In this document: piece by piece, positions 6,583-15,630 of the stretch
How positions within the stretch are numbered: the stretch's first letter is position 1
How the letters are laid out: the number at the start of each line of letters is the position of its first letter
Source: Acetatifactor sp.
Lineage (GTDB): Bacteria; Bacillota; Clostridia; Lachnospirales; Lachnospiraceae
Length of the DNA stretch: 16,358 bases
NCBI GenBank assembly: GCA_024699575.1
Contig: JAILPF010000574.1
Span: forward strand, 1-16,358
Direction of reading: 5' to 3'
Position numbers and translations under genes: made by a program
Notes under the pieces: model-generated
What the model saw: the letters and a program-made list of their open reading frames with translations, nothing else
The model's database searches: none
What the model was told of the DNA's origin: nothing

Positions 6583-9021
6583 TTACTTGGGCAGCACTGC
6601 AAAATCTTCTATCTGCATAGCTGTATTCAAAGTTCTGACACCGGCCATTCCCTGAAGATAGGGGTGGTTGTCGTCTCTATATCTGATGCACTCCGTTCCA
6701 TCCACTAAGATAATCAGTTCATTTCCCTGTGCCGAAACAGACAGTTCATACATCTTTCCTTCCGAGTAGTCATCAATAGACGTCTCCGTCAGTAAGGAAG
6801 CTTCATAGTTAAGTTTATATAAGGATACCTTTCCCTGTCCCAATGACACATAGTAACCCTGGACAAAGTAGGTTCCCAGAACCGGGCTGTCACCGGCTCC
6901 GCCCTGAGCAGGGTTGGTCGCACGAAGCAAGATTCCTGCATCCGCACGCTCACCCTCTGCAGAAATGTGTGCTATGACTGTATAATCGCCCCAGTTTTCC
7001 TTGCCGTAAAGCCTTTTTCCGGTAGTGTTTCCATTGTCGGAAAGGGAAAGCACACCACCCTTGATTCTCCACTCTCCGTCCGAATAACTGTAATCATCCA
7101 GAATAGAATCATAAGTAAGATTGATTTCCTCCACTTTCTCATAGAAGGTAACAGAGAATTCTTCCAGACAAACCCCAGGCTGATGAAAGAGCAGTTTCAG
7201 CACATGTCTTCCTTCTTTCAGCGGCACATCACGAACAATGGCTGTCCCATATCTTTCACCATCCTCTGTCGCTGCAAGATGAATTTCTGCTCCTTCTGAA
7301 GTTTCGCCGTCTATCATAATGGTGCACACCGCATCCGTTGCTGCGGTATATCTAAGGTCAAAATCGTACGCACCATCTGCCTCCACATTTACCACATACT
7401 CTGCCCAGTCTGCATCGGAACCGGTCTGCAGAGACAAGATGTCACCTTCTCCAGTAATTTCCTTCATCGTTTCCGAAGCATTCAGGCAATGAACCGCCTG
7501 TATGGTTCCCGGAACCGGCTTCTCATAGGTGCAGATGCTGCTTCCGCCAACCGCATTACTTCCACCGATAAATCCAAAATTTGCATGGCAGCCATCTGCG
7601 AAATATCCGATTGCTCCGCCGGTCAGGCTACAGGAAGTCACACCCAGTTTTCTGTCATTCATATACAGGGTAAGAGTTTCTCCTTTTTTCTCCACTTCAA
7701 AAGTCTGATTGACTGATAAAAGTACAGGCTCGTCAAAGCTTCCCTGTAAGGGGAAACTTGTGTCTGCGGTTTTGCCGTTTTCCACCTGGGTAACCGTTAC
7801 CCTTTGTGCTGCCTCATCCACTGCAAAGCGCCCATAATTCTTCTCATCCATATAGCAGAAGTACCCTCCGATAATTCCGTCCTCGCCATCCTTGGAGAGG
7901 TTGTATTCTGCCGTAAAATCGTTTGCAAGTACTTCTTCGGAAAGGAAACCATCTTTGATTTTTACAAATCCGGCAGGCAATTCGCTCTCTTGAAAATAGG
8001 CGCTGATGGCAGGCATATCCGGCATCTGTTGGTCAGTAGTTGTGGGACCCAAAACAGTCATTCTGCTTCCGTTAAATGCAATGCGGTCGATATTCATCTC
8101 ACGCTTTGGCATACCCTCCACAGCGCGACCAATTAAATTGTGATACACAATGTAATAACTGTCCAAATCCGGTCCCTTCACAGAGGAACTGTGACCGATT
8201 CCGTACAGATTCCCCATGGTATGAAGCAGCACCGGATTATTGTCCGCTGGTTCGAAACTTACCGGGGACTCTAAGGACACTCCGACATCAATACGATACC
8301 CTCTGGAAAATACATGGTTTCCTGTATAAGTCAGATAATATCTGCCATCTGTCTTTATCACCATCGGGCCTTCCGTCCAGCCGTGCATTTTGGCATTTAC
8401 GTCGATTGTTCTCGCTTCCATCTTACCGGGTGCAGTCATCTCATGTGCCATGATACCGTTGTCACTGGAATGATAGAAATACCACTTTCCGTCATCATCA
8501 ATGAATACGGAGCCATCGATAGACATGCCGATATTGTGGGTAATGGCCTGAAACGGCCCTGTGGGGGAATCACTCTCAAACACATAATGTCCCTTTCCGG
8601 CAGGGGATGAGTACATATAAAACTTGCCGTTATAATAAACTACCTCCGGTGCATAAGCTGCCTTGGTAATCTTTTCTTCTGCACAAATGCCCTCGTATTC
8701 CCAGTTTACCAAATCCTTGGAACGGAAGCATTTCACTCCCACTTCCGTATCTCTGGTGCTCATATATAAATAGTAATATCCGTTGTATCGCATCACATAA
8801 GGGTCACCGGTTCCGTAATCATACCATGTATCCTCGTGAATACTTGTGATAGGATTGTTAAAGCTTGTCTGCATCACTTCCACATTCTCCTGTTTTTGTT
8901 CGTTCACATTCTCTTGCGTATCCTGCGTATCCACAGAAGCACCGCACCCTGTCAAGATTCGGAGCCCGCACATACACGCACAGAGAATAATTGTTTTATG
9001 AACCCATTGCCTCTTTCTCAT
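6583..9021 (-). CDS. Surface lipoprotein glycoside hydrolase family 43 with CBM6-like and beta-sandwich modules
   Basis: 812 residues. The N-terminus is a lipoprotein signal with lipobox LTGC (Cys26), so the enzyme should be tethered outside the cell. The GH43 five-bladed propeller spans about 55-330, with the expected acidic residues: Asp73 (GDPYVM, base), Asp169 (SIDGSVF, pKa modulator) and Glu217 (WTEGPM, acid). Then come a beta-sandwich (about 345-490), a CBM6-like carbohydrate-binding module (about 508-627, with DWAEYVVNVEADG and GRHVLKL) and a C-terminal LamG/DUF1080-like beta-sandwich (about 633-812). GH43 enzymes cut arabinan, arabinoxylan or xylo-oligosaccharides; which of these is not resolved. 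The ATG shares its A with the TAA of the chemoreceptor gene (TAATG), with AGGA upstream, so translation is probably coupled. It is the last gene before the terminator. Confidence 0.9.
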   Translation of the reverse strand: MRKRQWVHKTIILCACMCGLRILTGCGASVDTQDTQENVNEQKQENVEVMQTSFNNPITSIHEDTWYDYGTGDPYVMRYNGYYYLYMSTRDTEVGVKCFRSKDLVNWEYEGICAEEKITKAAYAPEVVYYNGKFYMYSSPAGKGHYVFESDSPTGPFQAITHNIGMSIDGSVFIDDDGKWYFYHSSDNGIMAHEMTAPGKMEARTIDVNAKMHGWTEGPMVIKTDGRYYLTYTGNHVFSRGYRIDVGVSLESPVSFEPADNNPVLLHTMGNLYGIGHSSSVKGPDLDSYYIVYHNLIGRAVEGMPKREMNIDRIAFNGSRMTVLGPTTTDQQMPDMPAISAYFQESELPAGFVKIKDGFLSEEVLANDFTAEYNLSKDGEDGIIGGYFCYMDEKNYGRFAVDEAAQRVTVTQVENGKTADTSFPLQGSFDEPVLLSVNQTFEVEKKGETLTLYMNDRKLGVTSCSLTGGAIGYFADGCHANFGFIGGSNAVGGSSICTYEKPVPGTIQAVHCLNASETMKEITGEGDILSLQTGSDADWAEYVVNVEADGAYDFDLRYTAATDAVCTIMIDGETSEGAEIHLAATEDGERYGTAIVRDVPLKEGRHVLKLLFHQPGVCLEEFSVTFYEKVEEINLTYDSILDDYSYSDGEWRIKGGVLSLSDNGNTTGKRLYGKENWGDYTVIAHISAEGERADAGILLRATNPAQGGAGDSPVLGTYFVQGYYVSLGQGKVSLYKLNYEASLLTETSIDDYSEGKMYELSVSAQGNELIILVDGTECIRYRDDNHPYLQGMAGVRTLNTAMQIEDFAVLPK

Positions 9022-11054
9022 TACATTTCCTGCTTTCCTGTCTCAAATGTTGCGACACTCTCCAACAATTCACCCATAAATCTTTCCAATCTCTCAGCCA
9101 GCTTCAATAGTGCATCCATCTCAGTCTTTTGGTTTTTGCTCAGATTGTTCACCTGCTCCGTAGAAGCTGCAACTTCCTCAGTGACAGCGGCAATATTTTC
9201 CATGCGTTGTCCCATATTCTGTTTCAGATTCTGCATTGCGCCGGTATACTGCTTGATATCATCCAGTTTTTTGTTCATGGCAATCAGTTTCTCATTCATG
9301 GTCTCAAATATCACGTTGGTTGCATCCACGCTTCTTCGCTGATCCTCATAAATGCTGCCGGATTTTGCGATTAAATTGGAGACCTCGCCGGTCTTATTTC
9401 CAATATTCTGCAAAATATTTTTCACTTCATCCGTTGCAGTCTTCGACTGTTCCGCCAGCTTTCTCACTTCTTCCGCTACCACTGCAAAGCCTCTACCGGC
9501 TTCTCCTGCTCTGGCAGCTTCTATGCTGGCGTTCAATGACAGGAGATTCGTCTGCTCACTGATACTTTCCACAAAATTCATTACATCGCTTACGCTGTTG
9601 GTCAAATCGATGAGTTCATAGATTTGTTCATTGGTGGTTCTGGTGATATCCAGTGATTCATTCACACTGTCTGTCAAATGGTTCATGCTGCCTTGCACCG
9701 TAATCATTTGTTCCTTCGTCTCACGACTGACGAAAAGGATATCATCACTTCTCTCCACCACCTGCCCAATCCCGTCAGCCAACTGTTCCATGGCATGCAT
9801 TGTTTTCTGGGCATCCTCAGCCTGACTGTTGCTGCCCTCTGCAATACCGGCAATTGCCAGATTAAGCGCCTCAAACTCTTCGACAGTTTTCCGCACAATC
9901 TGTTGAAGCATATCTGCTTCTCTTCTTGTCTTGACTGCCTGCTCCTCCGTAGAAATCATGCTATGACACATATTCTTCATCATATGATTAAAGCTTTTTC
10001 CCAAAAGGGCAAATTCCTTGCTTCCAACTGTTTTTGCGCTTACCGTCAAATCACCGTTCTCCGCCTTTCGCATAATCTCTACCAGATGGTTAACCGGCTT
10101 AGAAACGCTGCCGGATATCCAGATGCCCACAAGCACAGCCAGAATCACCAAGGCTATTAATCCAATCATCACAAAGCGTACACTCTCATCCAAATCCTTG
10201 GTGAGCACTGCCTCCGGAATTGCCAGGATGACGTTCCATCCGTTCTCCAACCCGGAGTAGTATATCAAATCTCCATCTCTGGTCACTCCGGACAGTTCAT
10301 CTTCTTTCCCTGTCACAATCTTCCAGATTTCCTCCGGCAATTCCGCCATCCCCTCATCCGAAGTATAAATGATTTCTCCGCTCTCCGCCGTTAAATAAAG
10401 CGTAGAATTTTCCATCAGTCCGATGGAGTCCAGGTTAGATAAGACTTTATTGATATTCAAATCCGCAGCCAGTATAACTTTTTTATCTTCCGCACCTTTT
10501 TGTGAAAAAGAATACGCAAACTGCTTTAACAAAACCACGGACGAGTTTTCTCCCCCCGCAAGCACTCTCCACTGATATTCATAATTGGACAAAAGTGCTT
10601 CATTATTCCATATCTCATCTTTAGGAATCAATAAGTTCGTGCCGAACTGCTCCTCCTCAGAAAGCAGGACTGTAATTGCTTTGATAGATTTATCCGAAGA
10701 CTGTGCTGTAGCAATCTGAGCCTGCAAATCTCTCTGTGCATCAAACACTGTCAGCTCATCCTCCGCATATAAGCTTCCTACAAGCCCAGTTCCTATCGTA
10801 ATGGAATTCCCCAGATTATTGACACTTGTCTCCATCTGATTTACATAATAATTGATATTTACTGCAGTCTGTTTTAACATTTCCACTGCAAGGTTTTTAC
10901 TGTTTTGTCTGATAACTTCCTCAGCATTCCTATTGATTGCAAAGCTCATACCGACCAGCGGAACCGTGGCCAGTAAAAGAATGGAGATTAACAGACGGTT
11001 CTTAATGGAACCGCCTGTGATCTTTTTCCCAATTTTTTTCTTGTGCTGTCTCAT
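9021..11054 (-). CDS. Methyl-accepting chemotaxis protein with extracellular sensor domain
   Basis: 677 residues from ATG at 11054, preferred because AAGGTGG lies 8 bases upstream; GTG at 11066 would add four residues. The order is TM1 (about 20-40), an extracellular Cache-like sensor (about 45-290), TM2 (about 294-314), HAMP (about 315-366) and a long signalling coiled coil. The hairpin tip is the conserved [20 protein letters not shown] and [17 protein letters not shown] (about 497-536), which contacts CheA and CheW. There is no CheR-binding pentapeptide at the C-terminus, which is common outside proteobacteria. The receptor lies between two extracellular carbohydrate hydrolases and downstream of a sugar importer, so its ligand is probably a released sugar or a loaded binding protein; that is inference. 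It begins 21 bases after the hydrolase stop and overlaps the GH43 gene by one base. Confidence 0.93.
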   Translation of the reverse strand: MRQHKKKIGKKITGGSIKNRLLISILLLATVPLVGMSFAINRNAEEVIRQNSKNLAVEMLKQTAVNINYYVNQMETSVNNLGNSITIGTGLVGSLYAEDELTVFDAQRDLQAQIATAQSSDKSIKAITVLLSEEEQFGTNLLIPKDEIWNNEALLSNYEYQWRVLAGGENSSVVLLKQFAYSFSQKGAEDKKVILAADLNINKVLSNLDSIGLMENSTLYLTAESGEIIYTSDEGMAELPEEIWKIVTGKEDELSGVTRDGDLIYYSGLENGWNVILAIPEAVLTKDLDESVRFVMIGLIALVILAVLVGIWISGSVSKPVNHLVEIMRKAENGDLTVSAKTVGSKEFALLGKSFNHMMKNMCHSMISTEEQAVKTRREADMLQQIVRKTVEEFEALNLAIAGIAEGSNSQAEDAQKTMHAMEQLADGIGQVVERSDDILFVSRETKEQMITVQGSMNHLTDSVNESLDITRTTNEQIYELIDLTNSVSDVMNFVESISEQTNLLSLNASIEAARAGEAGRGFAVVAEEVRKLAEQSKTATDEVKNILQNIGNKTGEVSNLIAKSGSIYEDQRRSVDATNVIFETMNEKLIAMNKKLDDIKQYTGAMQNLKQNMGQRMENIAAVTEEVAASTEQVNNLSKNQKTEMDALLKLAERLERFMGELLESVATFETGKQEM

Positions 11055-11075
11055 GTTGTCTGCCACCTTTATCGT

Positions 11076-12200
11076 TTATGGATACATGCGATGAAAGCTC
11101 TGATTTCCATAAAAATGATCCACCGTAACAAGCAGCTCATTGAATGCTGTCTCAATAATTCCCGGTGCATACGCCTGTGATCCATTCGTCCAAATTGAGG
11201 CTTTTCCACCCCATGTCTCAAAGTTATTCAAGGTCCTGATATATTTAATATGGGATCTCCTGACTGTTACATCCGCCCAGGAGTTATCCGGCGTACCGCC
11301 AAAGTCCTCATCGGTGCAAAAGACCACACCCACCGGTCCATTGCCAACCCTTGTGGCAACGGGGCAATATGCGTTATATCTTCTGCCGCTTCCGCCGTCT
11401 ATTCCACACTGATAAATGATTTGTCTGCCGGAATAATCCCATGATAATCCACCGTCAAATGATTGAATTGCCCGCACCACATTGGCATACTGCCCACCTG
11501 ATGCGCTGTCTTCAATCCCTTCCGTCACTAACATAATTCGATTGTTGCCAAGATCCACCACAGATGCCATGCCATCTCTGACAAATTTCGTAATATTAGC
11601 ATCCCTCGATGCCGCGACAACACCATATTTATTCCAGCTTCCACTTCTGCCGTTTCTACCCTGCATGGCAATCCACTGGGAACCGCTCATACCGTTTTGA
11701 GTCGCTAACGGCTCCGAGTCATAATAGCATTGCATATCACCGTTCTGAGCAATAAATAACCAGGGAGCTCCCACAAATTGTGTACACCCTGCTATGACAG
11801 TACTGTCATATACCCAGTTGTATCCTCCATCATCACTTCTGCAGACAGTGATAGCATATTGATGTGCACTGTTGTATTCACGAAATGCACAGTAGATAAT
11901 ATTCGTATTCGGAACTGCCATAAACATTACATCCCCAAAATCAATCGTACTGTTATTAGCAACGGTTCCTATTCTATTCCATGAAGCTCCCTTATCAGAG
12001 CTTCCCCATACTTCAATTTCATGCCCGGAGCTTCTTCCTCCTACTACCGTTCCGTCTGCTCGGACCGTCATGGAGCGGATTGCTCCTGAACCGTAATACA
12101 TTTGACTGATGCTTGCAGCATATACTGCACTTGGATTTAGCATCCCAAATAAGACGATAGACAAAACAATGGAAACCCCAACCTGAATAGCCTTCTTCAT
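11076..12200 (-). CDS. Secreted beta-propeller (BNR/sialidase-fold) hydrolase, possibly GH93 exo-arabinanase
   Basis: 374 residues. A signal peptide ends near AVYA-AS (about residue 28), with no lipobox, so the protein is released or loosely held. Three Asp-box-like turns (SDKGASW about 68-74, SDDGGYNW 122-129, SFDGGLSW 247-254) show a six-bladed sialidase-type propeller. The FRIP motif and clear arginine triad of GH33 sialidases are not evident. GH93 exo-1,5-alpha-L-arabinanases have the same fold and use two glutamates; Glu163 (YYDSE) and Glu227 (LVTEG) are candidates by position. GH93 would fit the GH43 partner and sugar importer. GGGGG lies 6 bases before the ATG. Without a search, an uncharacterised propeller hydrolase is the safe call. 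Confidence 0.7.
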   Translation of the reverse strand: MKKAIQVGVSIVLSIVLFGMLNPSAVYAASISQMYYGSGAIRSMTVRADGTVVGGRSSGHEIEVWGSSDKGASWNRIGTVANNSTIDFGDVMFMAVPNTNIIYCAFREYNSAHQYAITVCRSDDGGYNWVYDSTVIAGCTQFVGAPWLFIAQNGDMQCYYDSEPLATQNGMSGSQWIAMQGRNGRSGSWNKYGVVAASRDANITKFVRDGMASVVDLGNNRIMLVTEGIEDSASGGQYANVVRAIQSFDGGLSWDYSGRQIIYQCGIDGGSGRRYNAYCPVATRVGNGPVGVVFCTDEDFGGTPDNSWADVTVRRSHIKYIRTLNNFETWGGKASIWTNGSQAYAPGIIETAFNELLVTVDHFYGNQSFHRMYP

Positions 12201-12216
12201 AAGAAACCCCCATTTC

Positions 12217-13080
12217 TTATTTAATACCGGAATGTGCCATGGTGTTCATCACCTGACTCTGTAACAGGATAAACAGTAGAATATTGGGTACAAACATAAT
12301 GAGTGCTGCCGCTGCGGCAACTCCTTGTCCGGCAACCGTATTGTTGGCACTGATGAGAGTGCTCATATAGAAAGCCAGTGTACGCATGCTTTCCTTGGTG
12401 GAAAACATATTGGAAGTCTCAAGATTCCCCCACACCTGTTGGAAAGACAAAATGCATACTGTTGCCACCGCCGGTTTAATCATCGGTAAAATCACTTTCC
12501 GATAAATCACCCATTTGTTTGCCCCATCCACTACTGCCGCCTCCATCAGTTCGTTCGGCACCTGGTCGATAAACTGTTTCACCAGAAACATCCCTACAGG
12601 CATCGCCAGAAGTGGCAGAATATGCGCGAAATAGGTGTCCATAATTCCCAGCTTATCAATCACCAGATATCTTGGAATCAGCATGGCTGCCGGAACGAAC
12701 ATCATGGAGATTGTATTGATTTCAAAAATTAACTTCTTTCCCTTAAACTCAAACTTTGACAAAGCGAATCCGGCCATAGAGCCAAACAGAACATTGAGCA
12801 CCACAACAGCCACAGTTACCAGAATGCTGTTGAAGGTGTATCGCCCTATGGAAATGATGGAGCCGTTTGAAATCTTTGCAAGACTTCTGAAATTGTCCAC
12901 CGTCGGATTTTTGACAAAAAATTTGGGTGGGAAAGCATATAACTCGCTTAAGGGCTTAAAGGCATGGTTTATGATATACACAATCGGCAATGCCATAAAT
13001 AGCGCTAATGGAATCAATATCATATAAAATTTAATCTGATCTTTATGGAATCCTTTCGGATTGATTGTAGTACCTCTCAT
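12217..13080 (-). CDS. Carbohydrate ABC transporter permease, MalG type (second copy)
   Basis: 287 residues from ATG at 13080, chosen because GGAAGG sits 9 bases upstream and directly abuts the alternative ATG at 13089. Six membrane helices are evident, with the CUT1 EAA loop EAAVVDGANKWVIYRKVILP (180-199) that docks the ATPase. With a MalF-type partner it would form the membrane channel for oligosaccharide import. It lies between the binding-protein gene (39 bases upstream) and the propeller hydrolase (16 bases downstream). It is clearly different in sequence from the MalG-type permease at 14635-15630, so it is a second, non-identical subunit rather than a recent duplicate. Confidence 0.9.
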   Translation of the reverse strand: MRGTTINPKGFHKDQIKFYMILIPLALFMALPIVYIINHAFKPLSELYAFPPKFFVKNPTVDNFRSLAKISNGSIISIGRYTFNSILVTVAVVVLNVLFGSMAGFALSKFEFKGKKLIFEINTISMMFVPAAMLIPRYLVIDKLGIMDTYFAHILPLLAMPVGMFLVKQFIDQVPNELMEAAVVDGANKWVIYRKVILPMIKPAVATVCILSFQQVWGNLETSNMFSTKESMRTLAFYMSTLISANNTVAGQGVAAAAALIMFVPNILLFILLQSQVMNTMAHSGIK

Positions 13081-13119
13081 AGTAACCATCCTTCCAGCCC
13101 GTAAGCTTATTTTACTTCC

Positions 13120-14568
13120 TTATTTTGCGTAATTTGCCAGCCACTCGTCCTTAAACTCGTTAGCCTTCTGTGTCAATTCATCTGCGATATCAGCAGGTGC
13201 AATCTCTCTGTTATCCAACTGTGCCCAGATTTCATTTTCATTCATCCAATCATTGAACTGATTGTAACCGGGTGCAACGGAGCTGATGCTGGGAACAACC
13301 TCTACCAGATGATCATATACTGCCTGAATATCCTCTTTGTCGGTGAAGCCTTTTACCACATCCCAAACTTCAGGATTGTCGATAACAGGCATACGGGATA
13401 CCACTTCAAGACCTGCCTCTTTGTAACCTTCATAACGGTTCAGGCATGCCTCCTTACCCCAGGAGGTCCACTTCTGAAGTTCCCATGCTTCTCTGGGATG
13501 CTCTGTGCTTGCAGAGATTACACCGTAGTCCACAACTGCCATCTGTGCACCGCTAGGTCCCTGAGGCTGAGGATAATACAGGAATTCGCAACCGGACTGT
13601 GCAGATACAGCATCCTCAAAGTATGCAATGGTCCAGGTCCAGTCAAAGTGCATTGCACTTCTACCGAATCCGGGAGGCCATGCACCCTCATCGCCCAGGA
13701 AGCGAAGCTTATCTTCTGCAGGAGCCCACTCACAAACGCCACTGTCAATCCAGTTATATTTCAGATTGAGCGCATCCACCCAGGTCTGATCGAAATGATA
13801 GCTCTCGCCATCCCAACCGTATGCAGACTGTCCTGCGTTGTACTGAGCAGGAAAATAATCTGTGTAGTTCGGGTTGGATGTACCAAAGTAGAACTCATCC
13901 GGATGGGTAATTCTCTCAGCAATTTCCTTGAACTCATCGATGGTCCAGTCGTAGGAAGGCAAAGGCTCATTGTATTTCTCAAACACGGTCTTGTTTAAGA
14001 ATACAAGATAAGGGAACATAACAGTGGGCATACCGTAAAGCTTTCCGCCGATTCTTGCGTTGTCCACCATGGAGCCGTAAATTTCAACAGCTTCCGGATC
14101 GTTCTCATAGAAATCTGTTACATCCAATGCCCATTCGTTGGCAACTGCATTTGTCACACTATAAACCCAGAATACATCAGGAAGGGAGCCTGTTGCTGCA
14201 AGTGTAGTCAATCCATCGTCCCATGCAGTCTGATCGATGTTTACAAATTCAACAGTAATATTTGGATATGCTTCCATAAATGCCTGAAGCTGTTTGTCAC
14301 GCGCTTCAATCTCACCTTTTTCAGCCAGTCCCCAGCAAGCATAGGTCAGAGTAATGTCATCTGTTGTCATCTCAGGAAGTCCCAGGCTCTTTGCCTCTTC
14401 CTCGATGGCTTCCTGATCCACTGCGCTGTCAGAAGTAGCTGTCTCTTCTGTCTTCACATCAACGGATGCAGAGTCGTTTGTTGCTTCGGTTGAACCGCAC
14501 CCCGCAAGCAGTCCGGTCATCAAAGACGCGGTCAATACTGCGGATAAGAATCTTTTTGTTCTTTTCAT
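13120..14568 (-). CDS. Sugar ABC transporter substrate-binding lipoprotein
   Basis: 482 residues from ATG at 14568, with a perfect AGGAGG (14576-14581) upstream; the open frame continues to 14625 but that extension has no signal-peptide sense. The N-terminus is a lipoprotein signal with lipobox LAGC (Cys24), then a Ser/Thr/Glu-rich linker to about residue 65. The mature domain has the family-1 solute-binding hallmarks, LAATGSLPDVFWV (about 123-135) and GKLYGMPT (about 175-182). It captures an oligosaccharide outside the membrane and delivers it to the permeases. The strong ribosome binding site and the hairpin just upstream suggest it is made in excess of its neighbours. The ligand is unknown, probably an arabino- or xylo-oligosaccharide from context. 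Confidence 0.93.
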   Translation of the reverse strand: MKRTKRFLSAVLTASLMTGLLAGCGSTEATNDSASVDVKTEETATSDSAVDQEAIEEEAKSLGLPEMTTDDITLTYACWGLAEKGEIEARDKQLQAFMEAYPNITVEFVNIDQTAWDDGLTTLAATGSLPDVFWVYSVTNAVANEWALDVTDFYENDPEAVEIYGSMVDNARIGGKLYGMPTVMFPYLVFLNKTVFEKYNEPLPSYDWTIDEFKEIAERITHPDEFYFGTSNPNYTDYFPAQYNAGQSAYGWDGESYHFDQTWVDALNLKYNWIDSGVCEWAPAEDKLRFLGDEGAWPPGFGRSAMHFDWTWTIAYFEDAVSAQSGCEFLYYPQPQGPSGAQMAVVDYGVISASTEHPREAWELQKWTSWGKEACLNRYEGYKEAGLEVVSRMPVIDNPEVWDVVKGFTDKEDIQAVYDHLVEVVPSISSVAPGYNQFNDWMNENEIWAQLDNREIAPADIADELTQKANEFKDEWLANYAK

Positions 14569-14595
14569 AAAAAATCCTCCTAAAAAATTATCTAT

Positions 14596-14630
14596 CCATT
14601 TCAAGCCTTTCCATGGTAAAGGCAAAATGG
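14596..14630 (-). other. Intercistronic hairpin upstream of the binding-protein gene
   Basis: In the minus-strand transcript CCATTT and GCCTTT pair with AAAGGC and AAATGG around the loop ACCATGG, with a small internal bulge. The hairpin begins 4 bases after the permease stop and ends 14 bases before the AGGAGGA ribosome binding site. A run of six U lies 8 bases after the stem, too far for a standard terminator. It could act as an mRNA-stabilising or processing element that raises binding-protein output relative to the permeases. Confidence 0.55.
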
Positions 14631-14634
14631 CAAT

Positions 14635-15630
14635 TTATTCGCCGGTAATACCGGCTTTGTCGATACCCTCTACGAAATATTTCTGCAGGCAGAAGTAGAG
14701 GAATAAAAGGGGTAGTATGGTCAGCACAGTTGCCGCCATACGGATTGCTTCATTCGCCACAGACTCACCCATAACCGATGCCCCCCAGCCTGCCACATTC
14801 TGAATGTGAGCTTTATACATGGCATCAAAGTTCTGTAGTTCCAAAAGCATGGTGCTTACCTTCGTGGTATCCGCTATATTCGTACCATTTAAGTACAAAG
14901 CGGTAAAATAGGTATCATTCCAATACCATACGAAGGAGAACATAAAACATAAAATGAATGCAGGAATCGCCAACGGAACCGCAATACGCAGAAAAATCTT
15001 CGCATCGGATGCCCCATCCACTCTGGCAGCCTCATCCAGCGCCAGTGGCGTCTGTTTAAAAAATTGCATGAATATCAATATGAAAATTGCACTTTTTGTA
15101 CCCTGTCCAAGAAGTGCCGGATAAATCAAAGTCTTTAAGGTGCCAATCAGTTTATAATCGGAAAACATGACATAATTGGGGACCATCAATACATATGGCG
15201 GAACCACAAATGTCAGAAGAATCAGCCCTAACAGAAGCTTTTTCATCGGAAAGTTATATCTCGCAAGCCCATATCCGGTCAGTGCACACACAAGTGTCTG
15301 TGCCAATGCCGGCAGGAGTGCCCCAATCACAGTGCTTCCCAGTGTTTCCTTCACTTTCATCACATCGAACGCTTCTATATAATTCTCAAAAGTTATCTCG
15401 GTCGGAATCCATTTGACAGATGCATCCAGCAAATCCGGCAAGGTCATCAGACTGGTGATGAACATATCCAATATGGGATACAGATACACAAATCCCAGAG
15501 ATATTAACAGCATATAGACGATTGCCTGGTAAAGTTTTCCCCTGTGGTGGGGTCTGCCCCAAAGTTTTGCTTTCACCCGAAGCATCAGGAGGTTCCATGA
15601 TTCTTTTGACGGAATATTAACGTTTTGCAT
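14635..15630 (-). CDS. Carbohydrate ABC transporter permease, MalG type (first copy)
   Basis: 331 residues from ATG at 15630, chosen because GAGGAGG lies 7 bases upstream; the frame is open to 15696 but that would overlap the upstream gene by 80 bases. There are about six membrane helices (first near 36-58). The EAA loop is at about 200-219 (DEAARVDGASDAKIFLRIAVPL). The stretch ALTGYGLARYNFPMKKL is typical of MalG subunits. It would pair with the MalF-type subunit encoded just upstream, with which it overlaps by 14 bases, implying coupled translation. A 66-base gap holding a hairpin separates it from the binding-protein gene. Confidence 0.92.
   Translation of the reverse strand: MQNVNIPSKESWNLLMLRVKAKLWGRPHHRGKLYQAIVYMLLISLGFVYLYPILDMFITSLMTLPDLLDASVKWIPTEITFENYIEAFDVMKVKETLGSTVIGALLPALAQTLVCALTGYGLARYNFPMKKLLLGLILLTFVVPPYVLMVPNYVMFSDYKLIGTLKTLIYPALLGQGTKSAIFILIFMQFFKQTPLALDEAARVDGASDAKIFLRIAVPLAIPAFILCFMFSFVWYWNDTYFTALYLNGTNIADTTKVSTMLLELQNFDAMYKAHIQNVAGWGASVMGESVANEAIRMAATVLTILPLLFLYFCLQKYFVEGIDKAGITGE

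Noticed and set aside
6576..6587. 12-bp palindrome AGTAAGCTTACT over the GH43 stop codon
   Set aside because: It is short, AT-rich, self-complementary without a loop and not linked to a promoter. The true terminator lies further downstream at 6506-6545.
8836..10160. Plus-strand open frames of 168 and 160 codons (8836-9342 and 9678-10160)
   Set aside because: Both are antisense to the GH43 and chemoreceptor genes. Their length follows from codon use in those genes, and the translations have no domain features.
11076..12200. GH33 sialidase or neuraminidase call
   Set aside because: The Asp boxes only show the fold. No FRIP motif or convincing arginine triad was seen, and the neighbouring enzymes suggest plant polysaccharides rather than sialic acid.
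13309..13998. A 229-codon plus-strand open frame
   Set aside because: It lies wholly antisense inside the sugar-binding protein gene, whose lipobox, family motifs and ribosome binding site are clear. The antisense frame has no recognisable domain or convincing start site.
14569..14625. N-terminal extension of the binding protein from 14625
   Set aside because: It would place 19 residues before a complete lipoprotein signal and overlap the intercistronic hairpin and AGGAGG site. The ATG at 14568 is the supported start.
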